From Branchiostoma floridae (lineage: Eukaryota; Chordata; Leptocardii; Amphioxiformes; Branchiostomatidae): a stretch of 64,000 bases of DNA. Of the stretch, positions 22,840-34,689 are shown piece after piece. Positions within the stretch are counted from its first letter, which is position 1, and each line of letters begins with the position of its first letter. The notes beneath the pieces are model-generated. The model ran no database searches, was not told the DNA's origin, and was given only the letters and a program-made list of their open reading frames with translations. The DNA lies in contig NW_023365791.1 in assembly GCF_000003815.2 (NCBI RefSeq), positions 104,257 through 168,256 of the forward strand, given 5' to 3'. Position numbers and translations under genes: made by a program.

Positions 22840-23970
22840 GTGTGTTAACAGTATAACTCGAGAAGCCTTGGATGGATCCCGATGATATTTGGTAGGTGGA
22901 TAGGGGTCGGGAAAACGAAGGTCAAGTTCGATAATGGGCCCCCTAGCGGCTTGCTAAGATACTGCAGCAGAACCTCAATATTTGATATCTCGTGTTCTGG
23001 ACATGCTGTGGTTATGATTTTTGAGTGGTAGATAGCCCTTGAGGCAGAGAGTAAGTACCATAAGTTTGGACCCCCTAGCGGCTTGTTTGGAACTGCAGTC
23101 GCCGATTTCCTTTCAAACTTTGGACGAGAATAACTCGAGAACGTGTTGATGAATCATCACGATTTTTGGTATGTAGATAGCCCAAGTAACAATGTACATT
23201 ATGAAATACTAATTATGCAAATCAGGAACTAATTTACATAATTAATGAGGAAAGTTTATAAATCCACTGCATTTCATGATAGGACTTTCAAACTTGTCAC
23301 ATGTATAGATGAGAAAGAGAGAAATATCAATGCATGTTAATTATGCAAATGATGACCTCATTTGCATAATTAATGAGAAAATATAAACGCATTGATGGGT
23401 CATCATGGTTTTTGGTATGTAGATAGCCAAAGGGAAGACTTACATGATGGAATTCTAATCATGCAAATCAACAGCTAATTTGCATAATTAATTAGGAAAA
23501 TGTGTAAATCCACTGCATTCCTTTATAGGACTTTCAAACTTGTCACATGTGCAGCTGAGAAAGACAGAAATATCAATACAAATTAACTATGCAGATGATG
23601 ATCTCATTTGCATAATTAATGGAAATATGAACGTGCTGACGGATCGTCATGATTTTTGGTATGTTGATAGCCTAAGTAAAACGTTACATAATGAGATACC
23701 AGTTATGCAAATTAACAACTAATTTGCATGATTAATGAGGAAAGTTGATAAATCCACTATATTCCGTGATAGGACTTTCAGACTTGTCACATATGTAACT
23801 GAGAAAGATGGCAGAGAGTAAGAGGTGTATGTTTGGGTCCGCTAACATCTTTTCTTGAACTGCAGGAGCCGGTTTAGTTTCCTACTTTGAAAGATAATAA
23901 GTCAAGAAGGGATTGAATGGATCATCATGATTTTTGGTATGCTGACAGCTTAAGTGATGCTTGATACAAT
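22840..23970. repeat. Diverged tandem repeat, ~245 bp unit
   Basis: GATTTTTGGTATG-type blocks recur near 23161, 23408, 23650 and 23930, with a diverged one near 22888. Each is followed by GATAGCC and by AATTATGCAAAT...TTTGCATAATTAAT stretches. No coding potential. Confidence 0.8.
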
Positions 23971-23979
23971 TTAATATTA

Positions 23980-25560
23980 GTATGTAAATAGGGATCTAAT
24001 TTGTATAAGCAATGGCAAAATGTTATGAACCAACTCCAGGCATATAAAATAAAATATAATGAGTAGCACATTTATGTCTTCAGACATCATTCTACATAAC
24101 AAACCTGGTTTATTTGGCAAAGGTATGTGTTCGTGGAACTCTAGTATATACATATATTGGGTGGTAAGAGACAATGTGCAGCAAGTTTTGCTATCTATTT
24201 TAGCTTTCAAAGGAAATTAGGAATTCTTAGTTTCTTCGAATGGGCGTCTGAATGGGATGCTATGCTTGTCTAATGACGAATCGGCGGCCAACTTCATCCT
24301 GGTTGAGGCTGTCCGCCAACCTCCGAAATCGTAAAAGAAACTCCGGTCCGAGACCTTCAGACGGCTAATCAGTGTCAACATGAAAATGTTACATCAACCT
24401 ATGTCGACCCTGAGGACTTTCTATAGGCAATATAAGATGTACATAAGATGTAGTGTTAGTTTATCATGACCCCATATACAAGACCATAAAGTCAACATGT
24501 ATCACATATGTATAGCAAATCTTAATAAGTTTATTAAGACATTATTACAACATACAGGTGTGTGTATAATAATATTTATTTCAGGAAAGTGCCCCACTTA
24601 ACAGCAAATATCAATACAGAGACAAAAATGCACACTCAGTAATTTCTAAGGGATTGCTATTATTCCTTCACTCTATACATTGAATATTTCTGTATATGCA
24701 AACAACTTGAGTGGAGATATATACTTTACGCGATAGACATATGACGTTAAGTGTGTAATATTATGACACGGTGCATAAAAATTAAAATGCCATGAAGCAA
24801 ATACAGGTTGTTGTGTAATTCATTTTCTACATTACATGTATATGGATCTAACTTCTTAATACATATCAAACCTCTTGTATTTGTAACCAAATATTTGCTC
24901 ATCTTTACTTAAACCAAGGACATTATATAAGACGTTATATAACATCCTGGCTTCAATGTACGATACATGGTACAACATCTGTCAAGGTAATAAGACTACA
25001 AATACAAAGTAACAATGCATTTTACACAGCATAATACCTTGGCAAAGCATTCCAAATACAATGTATGTAGTACTTTATATATGATATTCAGCTCCTTCAA
25101 GCACTGGAAGTAATATAGGAAAATACTTGACATCTTTCTTGAACACTGTACATACATGTGAATGTATTGCATTGTAGTTTCCATGGATTTATAGAACATC
25201 ACATCTAGCAGCTCTAATGTGAGATACAATAGAAAACTATAACGCACAATACGGCATACAAATATGAACATCTAAGTAAACATCTTCAGTATAATATACA
25301 TCTAGTATATGAAAATGTACACTTGGAATATCATCTTGATCCATGTTTTATCAAACTGGACAAGTCACAAGAATATATCCCTGCTTTCAAAATATTGCTT
25401 GTTTCAAAATAGAGGAATACTATTGTGCAATGGTACAACAACAAAATAGCTTTACTACACAGTATGTTTAATAGTTAGTCCCATACAACCTTCATGGTCC
25501 CAGCATATGAAAAGCAATTTCTGGCAAGAGTCAGGTCCCAATATAGAAATGGAAGTCAAC
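23980..25560. other. No gene recognised
   Basis: AT-rich sequence with short frames only. A 21-base segment at 24335-24355 matches the last exon of the sulfotransferase gene exactly. Confidence 0.5.
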
Positions 25561-25566
25561 AAACTA

Positions 25567-25773
25567 CTGTAAATGCATTTAAGTTCACAGGGATTTAATT
25601 TCACAGTAGCGGGATGATGACTTTTTGCGGTGGTTTTAAGTTTGTGGTAGCACTATGCACCGTAGTCTCTTACTGTCATGGAGAAATGTTCGTGGTGGAT
25701 TTAAATTCGTGGTGAAATGGCCACAGCGAAAACCGCGAACATAAAACCACTGCGAACGTTTCTGCATTTACAG
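25567..25773. mobile_element. TA-flanked MITE (CTGTAAATGC ends)
   Basis: The inverted ends are CTGTAAATGCATTTAAGTTC and GAACGTTTCTGCATTTACAG, with TA on both sides. A TA duplication is typical of Tc1/mariner-type insertion. A second copy begins at 30395. Confidence 0.75.
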
Positions 25774-27023
25774 TACATTCCTGTATTTCCTATGTCAACC
25801 TATGACAGAAATGCTTTGTGCCTACCCTGTTTTATTCTGGTTTCTTTGATAGTATCTTCCCTTCTAATACCTTATGCAGTTAAAGGTCAAGAAGTATTCT
25901 ATGCATTACAGGCCACACACCAATTTGTGTAAAACATGTCATTGACGTCATGGTAGTTAGATGGTAACCAAGGTCCCAACATACTATGTGGAACACTGGG
26001 AAGCCATTGAATTGCAGGTCAAAAATTTCATAAAATATTCATGGTGGGTCTATTCTTAGCATAATCAGTAGTGGCACCAGAGCAAGCAAGTACCTGGTAC
26101 ATGCATAAAAGCTGTGTTATACTATGTTTCAAGAACATTTAGATCCTTAAACCAAGATTTCTTGAATCTTAAACCATGATATTGCCATAAAATTTTGTAT
26201 GTGCACTTCAGACACAAGAACATGATTCCCCTTTGCCTGGTATATTTGCTACAGTAACCATATGCATTCTCTCCATTAATACTTCTTGCTGGAATCAAAA
26301 GGGGGTTCAAGCAGCATTTTTGTTTGCCAATAATGTACATCACTGATATATTTGTATATTCTTCCTTTATAGAAAAGACTCAAACTGACCGTATGGAATT
26401 TGTGACCTATAAAACAGCTCCTTATGACTAATGCTTATCAATATATTATTATGCCCAAAATTGCAGCCATTTTGATATCATAAATTCTACCATGCAACTT
26501 CAGACACTACATGTGCTTTCTTCCTACTCATGCAAGGGAAATTTTTGAGACCAACAGTAACACAAATCAAGCAAAATCTATCGACTACATGATACTTTTC
26601 TCAGTGGATTCTACACAAGTAAAAACAGCACTTGTATTGTCATTGCTTTACAGTATATAGACATTTACGTGACAAAAGGGATAAACATACTTTGATACGC
26701 AATGATTATTTCAAGTTGGTAAACTCTGTACCTGTACCAGCAACTTTGTCAAACATGGGTTGTGCCCTTTCAAATGCCACCATAAGACCACACCAATTTA
26801 ATTTGTTGCTTCTCAGAATTTAAAAAAAAACGATGGAAAAACATGATGACGACAAAGCCAGAGGATCAGGTTTATGCCTTGGTGAACTCAGTTTTAATTT
26901 TTTTTTTATGGAGTGAATATGGTCATGTTCATGTTTTCTTCCCTGACCATTGCTATATCTTCATAAAATCCAAGAACCAACAAATCATATTGCTGTGGGC
27001 TAACCATGCCTGATCTATCAAGG

Positions 27024-27134
27024 TAGCCTGGTATCCAGTCTTATCACAGCTGCTGAGTCTCTTTGCCCTCTTACACATTTACCATAAACAGATGAAGAGA
27101 TTAGGCAGCTACAATAGAACTGGATACCAGGCTA
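27024..27134. mobile_element. Small palindromic element, TAGCCTGGTATCCAGT ends
   Basis: A 16-base inverted repeat, TAGCCTGGTATCCAGT, brackets about 80 bases. It lies 40 bases past the stop codon of the Shisa-like gene at 27177, so it is probably in its 3' UTR. Confidence 0.7.
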
Positions 27135-27176
27135 TGTTCAATTGGTCTGTGACCTTAAGCCCTGTTCTTTCCCACC

Positions 27177-30100
27177 TCAGTTGGGATAGGGGAGGGGGGC
27201 CGGTGGGGGGTAGGCTGGATCCTTCACAGCCGGGAAGCCTGTAGCTGAGGCATAGGGAGGGGGTGCCTCTGACCCAGGGGCCCCTGGGTACTGAGCAGCA
27301 CCTGGGTAGGGCTGGGCAGCAGGGTAAGGCTGTGCCCCAGGGTAGGGCTGGCTTCCTGGATAAGCCAGGGGGTAGGGCTGTGGTCCCTGAGGGTAGGTCC
27401 CCTGAGGGTAGGTCTGTGGTCCATGGGGGTAGGTCTGTGGTCCCTGGGGGTAGGGCTGTGGTCCTGCCGGATAGGTTGTGGAGGTAGTTGTCATGACAAC
27501 AGGACCACCACCTTAGCAAGGAAATATAAAAGTTAGCAGTGAGTTAATTTGTACAGATACACAGACATTTCATTTTCAAACAGGTCACAATGTAACACAA
27601 GCTGCCATTAATTGGAAACAGGAAGACAATAACGTACAAGCATAAGTTATCAGCATAATGGTACCTAAATTTCCCTAGCTATAGTTACATGTAGTTGCTA
27701 TTGAACGCTTTAGCATGTGACAGTATTTAGTGTAACACTGCTAAATATAAAGGCATGATTTGTAGGTAGCCACTCATGTACCCCCAGGATGAAAATGACA
27801 ATCAGATCCAGGGCTCTAGCCAGCGTCCGTTGACGGAAATTTTCTGCATTTGACAGAAAAATTTTAAAACCAATCCGTCAACCTTGACGGACAAAAATCC
27901 TTGGTGGAAGCTACAGGCGGCTTGGGGACGCGGTCCACGGACGTAAAAGCCACATACTGTTTGTTTTGCTATTGTTATGATTGTTGACAATGTGTGTCGG
28001 CGCCCTTTCGCATAGGATAATCTCATTAAAAACCCGTTTTTCAAGGTCTCAGTGCAGTCTCTCTTACTCATGGAATAGTGTTTTCGCGACAATAGGAATT
28101 GGCTGACGGAAAAAAATTTTGAGCTGGCTAGAGCCCTGATCAGATCCCAGTTCAGGTCCAGACCTGGACCTGATCCTCTAGACTTGTATCAGGCCTACAT
28201 GTAGACCTGAATTTACTGTACTGGTAGTGAGTGGTACCCATTCCTACCAACAATAGATTTCTTTCATTTTTGTTCTTTCACTTTATATCTTATCCTTTGA
28301 CTTTATATCAACTTTGGCATTCTAATTGACATTAATTATCTGTTTTCTGATATTTTTTTTTCAATCTATGACATACAAGTGCTCATTTTACAGCTGTTGG
28401 AACAGTTTACAGTATGGTCGAAAACGGGCAGGAATTAATTATCTGTTTTCTGATATTTTTTTTTCAATCTATGACATACATGTGCTCATTTTACAAAGAA
28501 GAGAAGCACACGCTGATGAAAAAAATAAGACAAAACAAAACAAAACTACACTTACCAACTGCAGTAGTGATGACATGGGCGCGGCTAGCCTGGCGCCGCT
28601 TGTAAATAACACAGCAGCTGCACAGGTAGCAGGAGATCACCGTGATGATGACAATCAGGACAAACACAGCGAACAGGCCGCCCATGATAGTGCCGACGTT
28701 AAAGCCCCTAAAAACAAAACATACAATTGTAAATGTGTGTGTGATGTACTACCTTCACTACAGGAAACTGTAAAGTTCTTTTCATGAATGAGTGGCAAGC
28801 AGGTAAATGATTGAGAAAACTTCATTCAAGGAAATCAAAGTTAATCTCCAAGCAGATNNNNNNNNNNNNNNNNNNNNNNNNNNNNNNNNNNNNNNNNNNN
28901 NNNNNNNNNNNNNNNNNNNNNNNNNNNNNNNNNNNNNNNNNNNNNNNNNNNNNNNNNTCTGCTTGGAGATTAAATCAAAGTACTAGTCTGGTACATGAAA
29001 CTGTGTTACGCAGAAAAAAATCACACGCACAATCATTCATGCTTCAAGCATTGACAATACTGTCCAACTCTAAGTGCTGTTCTGTATAGCATTGAGATTT
29101 TTAAAAATGTACAAAATGTCTCTTGAAATTTTATTGTTTATTGCATTTTCAAGCAGATGTTATGTCAATGCTATATAATTGTTGCTTATTATTGCATTTT
29201 AATGTGTTGACATGTATTGTAATAAGCACATTGCCACTATTTTAAGCCTTGTACAACAATATTGACTATGTATACAAGAATCTAGCATTATCTAGGTGTG
29301 TCAGATTTCATCATTCCAGACACTAAGATATGCTGAGAAAGAATTTATGCCACAGGGAAAAATGCAGAACCTGAATGAAACTGTCTGGACATTTTCATGA
29401 TTACCCATTCTCAAATGAAAGTACCTGGAAGGCCAGTTCCCTTCCAACAACTACTGTGCCCTTTCATGATCTAGCCCAATGGCAACATCCAGCTATAAGC
29501 ATTCATGAGGTATATTTTCAATAAGTTAAAGTATATATACTGTACATGCCTTTTTTTAGCTAGGTGAGCAGGACATTAGGGGATGGCTGGATATTTGTGG
29601 TGGAAGGGGGGTGTATGTACAGTGTAGAAAGGGAGGGGGGTGAATTGGAAAAAAAATTCTCACTGGCCACAGGGTAAAGTGAAAGTGAAACTTGTTGGCA
29701 CTTAACATGACTTTCCTCACTTCACTCAGGTGAAAATAAGTACCTAGCTTCGGTTAGGGCCATCCCTTGGATCGGACGTTGAATGGAGGTCCCCCTGTTT
29801 GAGGAGAGCCACACCTTAAACAGGGGACCTCAATTTAAGGTCTTATCAGAGGGACAGCTCTAACCAGAGCTACATATTACTCATTTTCACCTGTACTGTT
29901 CAGTACAAACCTGGTGTGTTATGCAATAAGGCAGTTTACCAGGTGTGCAAGAATAAACAAACAAACAAACAAACAAACAAACAAACTTACCCAGATCTCC
30001 AGCTGCAGCAGTACTTGTATGTGCTGGTACCGCAGCAGTAGATGTCATCGTGGTCGTCATTGTTGAAGCTGAAGAGGGAATTGCGCGGGCAGCTGAAGCC

Positions 30101-31239
30101 TGAGTTGTAGTCTCCGAACGCGTCTGTGTAGCCGCTGCAGTACTCAGCTGATGCTGTTTCACATGATAAGAAAAATACATCTAATTGATATATAACATTA
30201 CATTTGTGTTTGTTTGTGTACAAATACTGCAATTCTAGATTTGTTAACAATGACCTCCTTTTACTACTGTACTAATTAATACATTTTGGTGACTTGAGCA
30301 GTCACTGTTCAGCTGCTAAAATTTCATAACTGCAACTATTTGATGAGAGCAGAACCTTAGAACCTAGGCAATCCAGCTCAAATCAAATACAGTACTGTAA
30401 ATGCATTAAATTTTGTGAGGATTTAATTTCACAGTAGCGGAGAAAGGACTGTTTGTGGTGGTTCACGGTAATCTCCAAGCAAATCCACGGTGGCGTAATA
30501 TATTTGACTCCCTTTATTTGGCCGGCTATACTCCTTGGCCAGCTTTGATACTATCTTGATGGCACCGTAGGATCTGCTTGGAGATTAGGTTCACGGTAGC
30601 ACCATGCACTGTAGTCTCTTTAATACTGCGATGGAAAAATGTTCGCAGTGGCTTTAAGTTCATCATATTCATGTTTAAATGTTGTGAATTTTGAGTTTTG
30701 ATCATCAAAGCATAATGCCTTGTATGAATGTTACTAAATCAACAATGCATGAAAACAGCAACAATATTATAAGCGAAGTGGCATAATATGATTTGAAATA
30801 TTGTCTTATTTTCACACATCTGTCCCGGCTTGCAAATGTCAATTTCAGTGGGCATTATTAATAAACTGACCTAAAATTCGCTGTTAAGAATAGGAACAGG
30901 AAATACAGGGAGGAAATGTTGTGACTTGTGAGTGTGATACATGTGAGGACTATCTTCTTATGGTTACTCATTAGTCATTACACAATCAAACAAATCGGTA
31001 CTCAGTTGATACGCTGCAAATTAAAAGCATCCCGTGACTTCTGCTTTAAGAGATTATCCATACAAATTATGAAACTTCAAAGGGGACAAATGCAGCGTGC
31101 CCCCCTCCCCAACACAAACGCATGCAGGAACACCCAAACACTATATAAACAGTCAGTAGATGCATGGGACCATGTAGAGGGAATAACTCCGTTTACCTGC
31201 GCCTAGAACCACCAGAAGTGTCGACAGTGTGGCGATCAT
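27177..31239 (-). CDS. Shisa-like cysteine-rich membrane protein (Shisa-like B)
   Basis: Minus-strand exons: 31197-31239 (signal peptide, MIATLSTLLVVLGAG), 29991-30153 (Cys-rich), 28556-28707 (transmembrane) and 27177-27511 (tail). All joins are GT-AG with phases 1, 2, 1, giving 230 residues. The ectodomain shows the Shisa signature: EYCSGYTDAFGDY, FSCPRN, then IYCCGTSTYKYCCSW. The helix is MGGLFAVFVLIVIITVISCYL, followed by CSCC. The tail is long and low in complexity, with repeated QPYPQGP/TYPQG units and one PPPY. Shisa proteins are single-pass proteins that hold receptors in the ER or modify surface receptors and bind WW-domain ligases (family knowledge). The specific orthologue is not clear, so no symbol is given. 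Intron 3 holds a hAT MITE and PIF/Harbinger-type fragments; intron 2 holds a gapped hairpin MITE. Confidence 0.88.
27809..28138. mobile_element. hAT-type MITE with 8 bp duplication
   Basis: The ends are CAGGGCTCTAGCCAGC and GCTGGCTAGAGCCCTG. The flanks are ATCAGATC on both sides, a perfect 8 bp duplication. Length and duplication fit the hAT superfamily. It lies in intron 3 of Shisa-like B and contains no transposase. Confidence 0.9.
28326..28497. repeat. Duplicated fragment of a PIF/Harbinger-type MITE
   Basis: Two near-identical segments, 28333-28393 and 28436-28495, read AATTATCTGTTTTCTGATAT onward. Both resemble the reverse complement of the interior of the element at 47562-48020. The first also extends through the ggtcgaaaac block. 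Confidence 0.7.
28842..28972. mobile_element. Mutator-like MITE with assembly gap in its middle
   Basis: The ends are TAATCTCCAAGCAGAT and TCTGCTTGGAGATTA. The flanks are AATCAAAGT on both sides, a perfect 9 bp duplication. The interior (28858-28957) is a 100-N gap, so the true length is unknown; a strong hairpin may have blocked assembly. Confidence 0.88.
29748..29870. repeat. Palindromic dispersed repeat
   Basis: GCTTCGGTTAGGGCCATCCC on the left pairs with GGGACAGCTCTAACCAGAGC on the right. AGGTCCCCCTGTTT pairs with AAACAGGGGACCT inside. It lies in intron 2 of Shisa-like B. A (CAAA)n run follows at 29955-29986. Confidence 0.6.
30395..30662. mobile_element. TA-flanked MITE, split by a later insertion
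   Basis: The left end CTGTAAATGCATTAAATTTT and the interior CAGTAGCGG...GTAGCACCATGCACTGTAGTC match the element at 25567. It is interrupted at 30469-30587 by a Mutator-like MITE. The right end has decayed. Confidence 0.75.
30469..30587. mobile_element. Mutator-like MITE nested in another MITE
   Basis: The 119 bp element has ends TAATCTCCAAGCAAAT and GATCTGCTTGGAGATTA. The flanks are GGTTCACGG on both sides, a perfect 9 bp duplication. The interrupted host MITE reads on after it, which fixes the insertion order and both boundaries. Confidence 0.92.
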
Positions 31240-31833
31240 GGCTGTAGGCTCCCACTGGACGATTGTTTGCCTACAAAACAACCAACAGGATCACGATTTT
31301 TCGCTAACGCTCTGTTTTGGATGTCGAGTGCGTAGTCACCAATGGCATTCACACCGCAAAAAAAAAAAAAAAAACGCAAATACGTGTTATTACGAATCAC
31401 TCTTTGTGGGGAAAATCTCGCACAAAAATAATACATTATAGTTGATTTCAAAGACTTTAACTTAGATTTTGAATTAAAAAGTACATTATTGCTAGTGAAA
31501 CGTTTTGTGTGCTTTTTATATGCCTAATTTTGGGTTTTAGTTTCGCGTTTTGATGCGCTCATGATGACTCATTCCCACTTTCACTTTCATGACTTCACAA
31601 TGATACGCAATCACATGCATCCCTCTTTAATCTCCTTGTGATATCAAAAAAACGCATCATTTACTGTCAGTGTCTCCAGTGAAACACTGTGTTTAAAATC
31701 ATTAATGAAAGTGAAAGTGACTGGCATAAAGTGACGTGTGACGTCAAACATGTTTTTACAGTCTGTATAGAAATCAGCAAATTTCGAATTGCAGAGTCTA
31801 TTAGATCTATGTATTCAGATGAATGGCATTAGT

Positions 31834-32018
31834 TACTCTCCAAGCAGAGGTGAGGCTTCGGATGATTTTTCAATGCTTTTTTTTAGTCGTTTTTATCAGG
31901 CTTTCTATTTGTCATGTTTCTTGAAGTCCGCCATTGTTACGTTTTGACAATACAAGATACTATCTTGTATTGTCAAAACGTTTAAAAAACAGCCGGAGCC
32001 TAACCTCTGCTTGGACTA
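31834..32018. mobile_element. Mutator-like MITE, TACTCTCC end type
   Basis: The left end TACTCTCCAAGCAGAGGTGA pairs with CCTCTGCTTGGA on the right. Inner arms GGCTTCGG and CCGGAGCC match the element at 43377. The right terminus has lost a few bases and no clear 9 bp duplication remains. Confidence 0.75.
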
Positions 32019-32019
32019 G

Positions 32020-32726
32020 GGCAAACAATAGAAAGTCGGATATGTATTTCTTAAAAAAGCTACTTTGCCTCAGAAAGCATCTGAATTTAATTTGAACTTG
32101 TGTACATATATCGGACAGTCCGACCTTCAATGATTGTGACTTAGAATACACTGCAAAGATATAACTACTTTACCTTTCTAAGAGATTCACTCAGGATTCT
32201 TTATACAATGGCCTGATATTCATCATAAACATGATCTGTCACGGCTACTTTGGTCCACTCTCCGTTTCCACAAGACAATACTCTCATATTTTTAGACTTA
32301 AGACAGTGGAGTATATCATACTACATTAATAATACCGCCATATGAAAGAAAGTAAAACTAATATTCGTTGAGTGTCACTGGAGAAAGACACAGGATGGTG
32401 TCTGAAACGTCTGACCAGTTTCCAAAATCATTTTCAGTTGCTTTGGGCGAATCTTATTACCTGGATATCTAGCCTTCATCGACGTATTTTTAAATTTAAC
32501 GAATTCTTGGTTTGCAATTTGCACTTAACAGTTAACAGTGATCCCAGCAGAAGGGTTTTAAAACTTACCTATCGTTGTGATGCCCGGTGCCGCACTGAGG
32601 AAGGTTGTTGCACAGGTCGACTGGTCAAGAATGCGAGAGCCAGACCAATAATACTAGCCATGATTATTAATGTGCTAGCTTCCACAGCCGTATCCTGTGA
32701 CCTCTGCATACACAGCCACAATAAAC
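32020..32726. other. No gene recognised
   Basis: Only short overlapping frames on both strands. Nothing links them to neighbouring genes. Confidence 0.4.
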
Positions 32727-32869
32727 TATTCTCCAAGCAGAGGTTGGGGCGCGAAGAAAGTAAAGTTCGTTGTCGAGGGATTTTTGCCGGTTCGCTCCCC
32801 TCATGCTGAGCCTGTAAAAAACTCCGACTCCTATAGTATCTCCGCGCCCCGACCTCTGCTTGGAGAATA
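32727..32869. mobile_element. Mutator-like MITE, TATTCTCC end type
   Basis: The ends are TATTCTCCAAGCAGAGGT and ACCTCTGCTTGGAGAATA. Inner arms GGGGCGCG and CGCGCCCC belong to a third interior type. The flanks ACAATAAAC and CAATATAAC agree as a 9 bp duplication if one base was gained or lost. Confidence 0.82.
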
Positions 32870-33005
32870 CAATATAACCTCACACCGTGCGATAGCAACA
32901 AATTGACAGACCATGGGATGTAGTACCAACACTTTTTGCAGAAGAAAGTTGTTTCATATTAAAGAGGAAGATCGAAACGAAAGGTTCATATCTTAATTTA
33001 CTATA

Positions 33006-33183
33006 CAGTCAAACCTGTATTAGGGGCCACCTCTACAGAGGGGCCACCTGTCCATAGTGGCCACTTTTTGTCGGTCCCTTGTGTATTTTATCTACAAGTT
33101 ACCACCTCTATACAGAGGCCACCTGTCTATAGTGGCCAAATTTGTCCGGTCCCTTGAGTGGCTGCTATAGACAGGTTTGACTG
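33006..33183. mobile_element. TA-flanked MITE (CAGTCAAACCTGT ends)
   Basis: The element runs from CAGTCAAACCTGTATTAG to CTATAGACAGGTTTGACTG with TA on each side. The interior has two copies of a gGGCCACCTsTCYATAGTGGCC-like block. The end sequence and TA duplication fit a pogo/Tigger-type Tc1-mariner MITE. Confidence 0.8.
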
Positions 33184-33185
33184 TA

Positions 33186-34204
33186 CTTTGATTCATACGT
33201 ATGCTTGACTTGTTATGTCATTTTAATTTTCTGTAAACCTGTATCATAGACCCCAGGAAGAATAGATGTCACCTGTAAAGTTTGATTGGGATCTCAATAA
33301 ACAAACAAACAAACAAAGGTGACTGACATGTCAGGATATGACATGGTTATGAATAATCATGACTGGTACTACTATGATTGGTCTGGCCCTAACATTCCTG
33401 ACCATCCGGTTCCAGTAACAGCAATGTACAACAAATACGTGAGAAGTTTGCAACTACGATTTACGAATTAAAACAGACGTTGTGAAAGACCCACCAGACC
33501 CGATCGTTAAGCTCTACAGACAGAAAAAAGGGACGGACAACAACACCCCAACATCTACTTTGAGATTGTTAACTAATGAAATTGTAGATTGTTTACTAGT
33601 AAAATGAAATAAAATGAAATAAAATTAAAAGAAAACAGCCACCGTGTAACACACAGCGACAAAATAACGACATTAGTCCATATATAAGAGACGACGATAA
33701 GTTCAATTTCCTAGCTTACAAGCTTTAGAAGCTTAAGCAAGCAACTTGATGGGTTCATGAATGGCAATAGGTACAAAAATGGAGATATTAGACAATATTG
33801 CCGAACTAACTAAATGTATGATTTAGTATTCTGCCCGACATTCTGTCACTCTGCAAACTGTATTCAAATAACTACGGACATACATCAAGACAAAGAAACA
33901 CATGGACCAAAGCAGCACCTTTGTTTTACCGAGGTTTTACTCATCGTTTCTCATTACTTTACAGCTTATTTCTGTCTTTAAAAGCTGGTTACATTAAATA
34001 GCCTTTCTCATCGTAAAAGTAAAATGTCTTATAGACCAAGTCAATCATGCTTTCAAAGAAATAAGATTGTCCCCAGAATGATTAACAAAGCTGAATATTA
34101 CATTATTTATACTAGCATCGGGCAGGTGTAGCAATTCTTATTTTACGTTTGTGGTCATCATAAATAAAAGATTTATGAATTGTTTACAGTCGCATTTGAT
34201 AATA
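33186..34204. other. No gene recognised
   Basis: AT-rich stretch with a short (CAAA)n tract at 33299-33317. No supported feature. Confidence 0.5.
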
Positions 34205-34212
34205 CTAATTAC

Positions 34213-34648
34213 TAGTGGTGCGTACCTCAACTCATATTCAGGTTCAGGTCCGGATTCAAGTCCAGCAGTTCAGGTTCAGGTCCGGACTTATAAGTCCGGA
34301 CCTGATCCCATCATTGCGTATTATGTGCGCTAGAAAGTTTTCTTTTTTGACGGGAAGGGGGGATGGTGCATATAAAATTGCATGTTAGCATTAACTGAAA
34401 TGCAATGTGAAAAATACATGCAAATTATATACAGCCAGTGTAAACACAAAATGTTTTTGGCTTTTTCAAGTGCAAATTTCACTGTCTATGGAAGGTTTTA
34501 GATGGTTTAGAACAAGAAAAGGGAATATAAGTGACAGATAGCTTTTAGCAAGTCCGGACTTGAGTCCAGACATTTAGGTTTTTTTTGGACTTGGACCTAA
34601 ACATTTTTAGGTCCAATTCCAAGTCCGGGCTTTAGGTACGCACCACTA
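34213..34648. mobile_element. hAT-type non-autonomous element with AGGTCCGGAC repeats
   Basis: The ends are TAGTGGTGCGTACCT and AGGTACGCACCACTA. The flanks are CTAATTAC on both sides, a perfect 8 bp duplication. Both subterminal regions carry many AGGTCCGGACTT-like words in both orientations. It lies 40 bases downstream of the sulfotransferase stop codon. Related word clusters occur at 28141-28215, 35790-35860 and 56185-56270. Confidence 0.92.
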
Positions 34649-34689
34649 CTAATTACACAACAGAATGCGCAAATTCTAACAAAGTGTCA

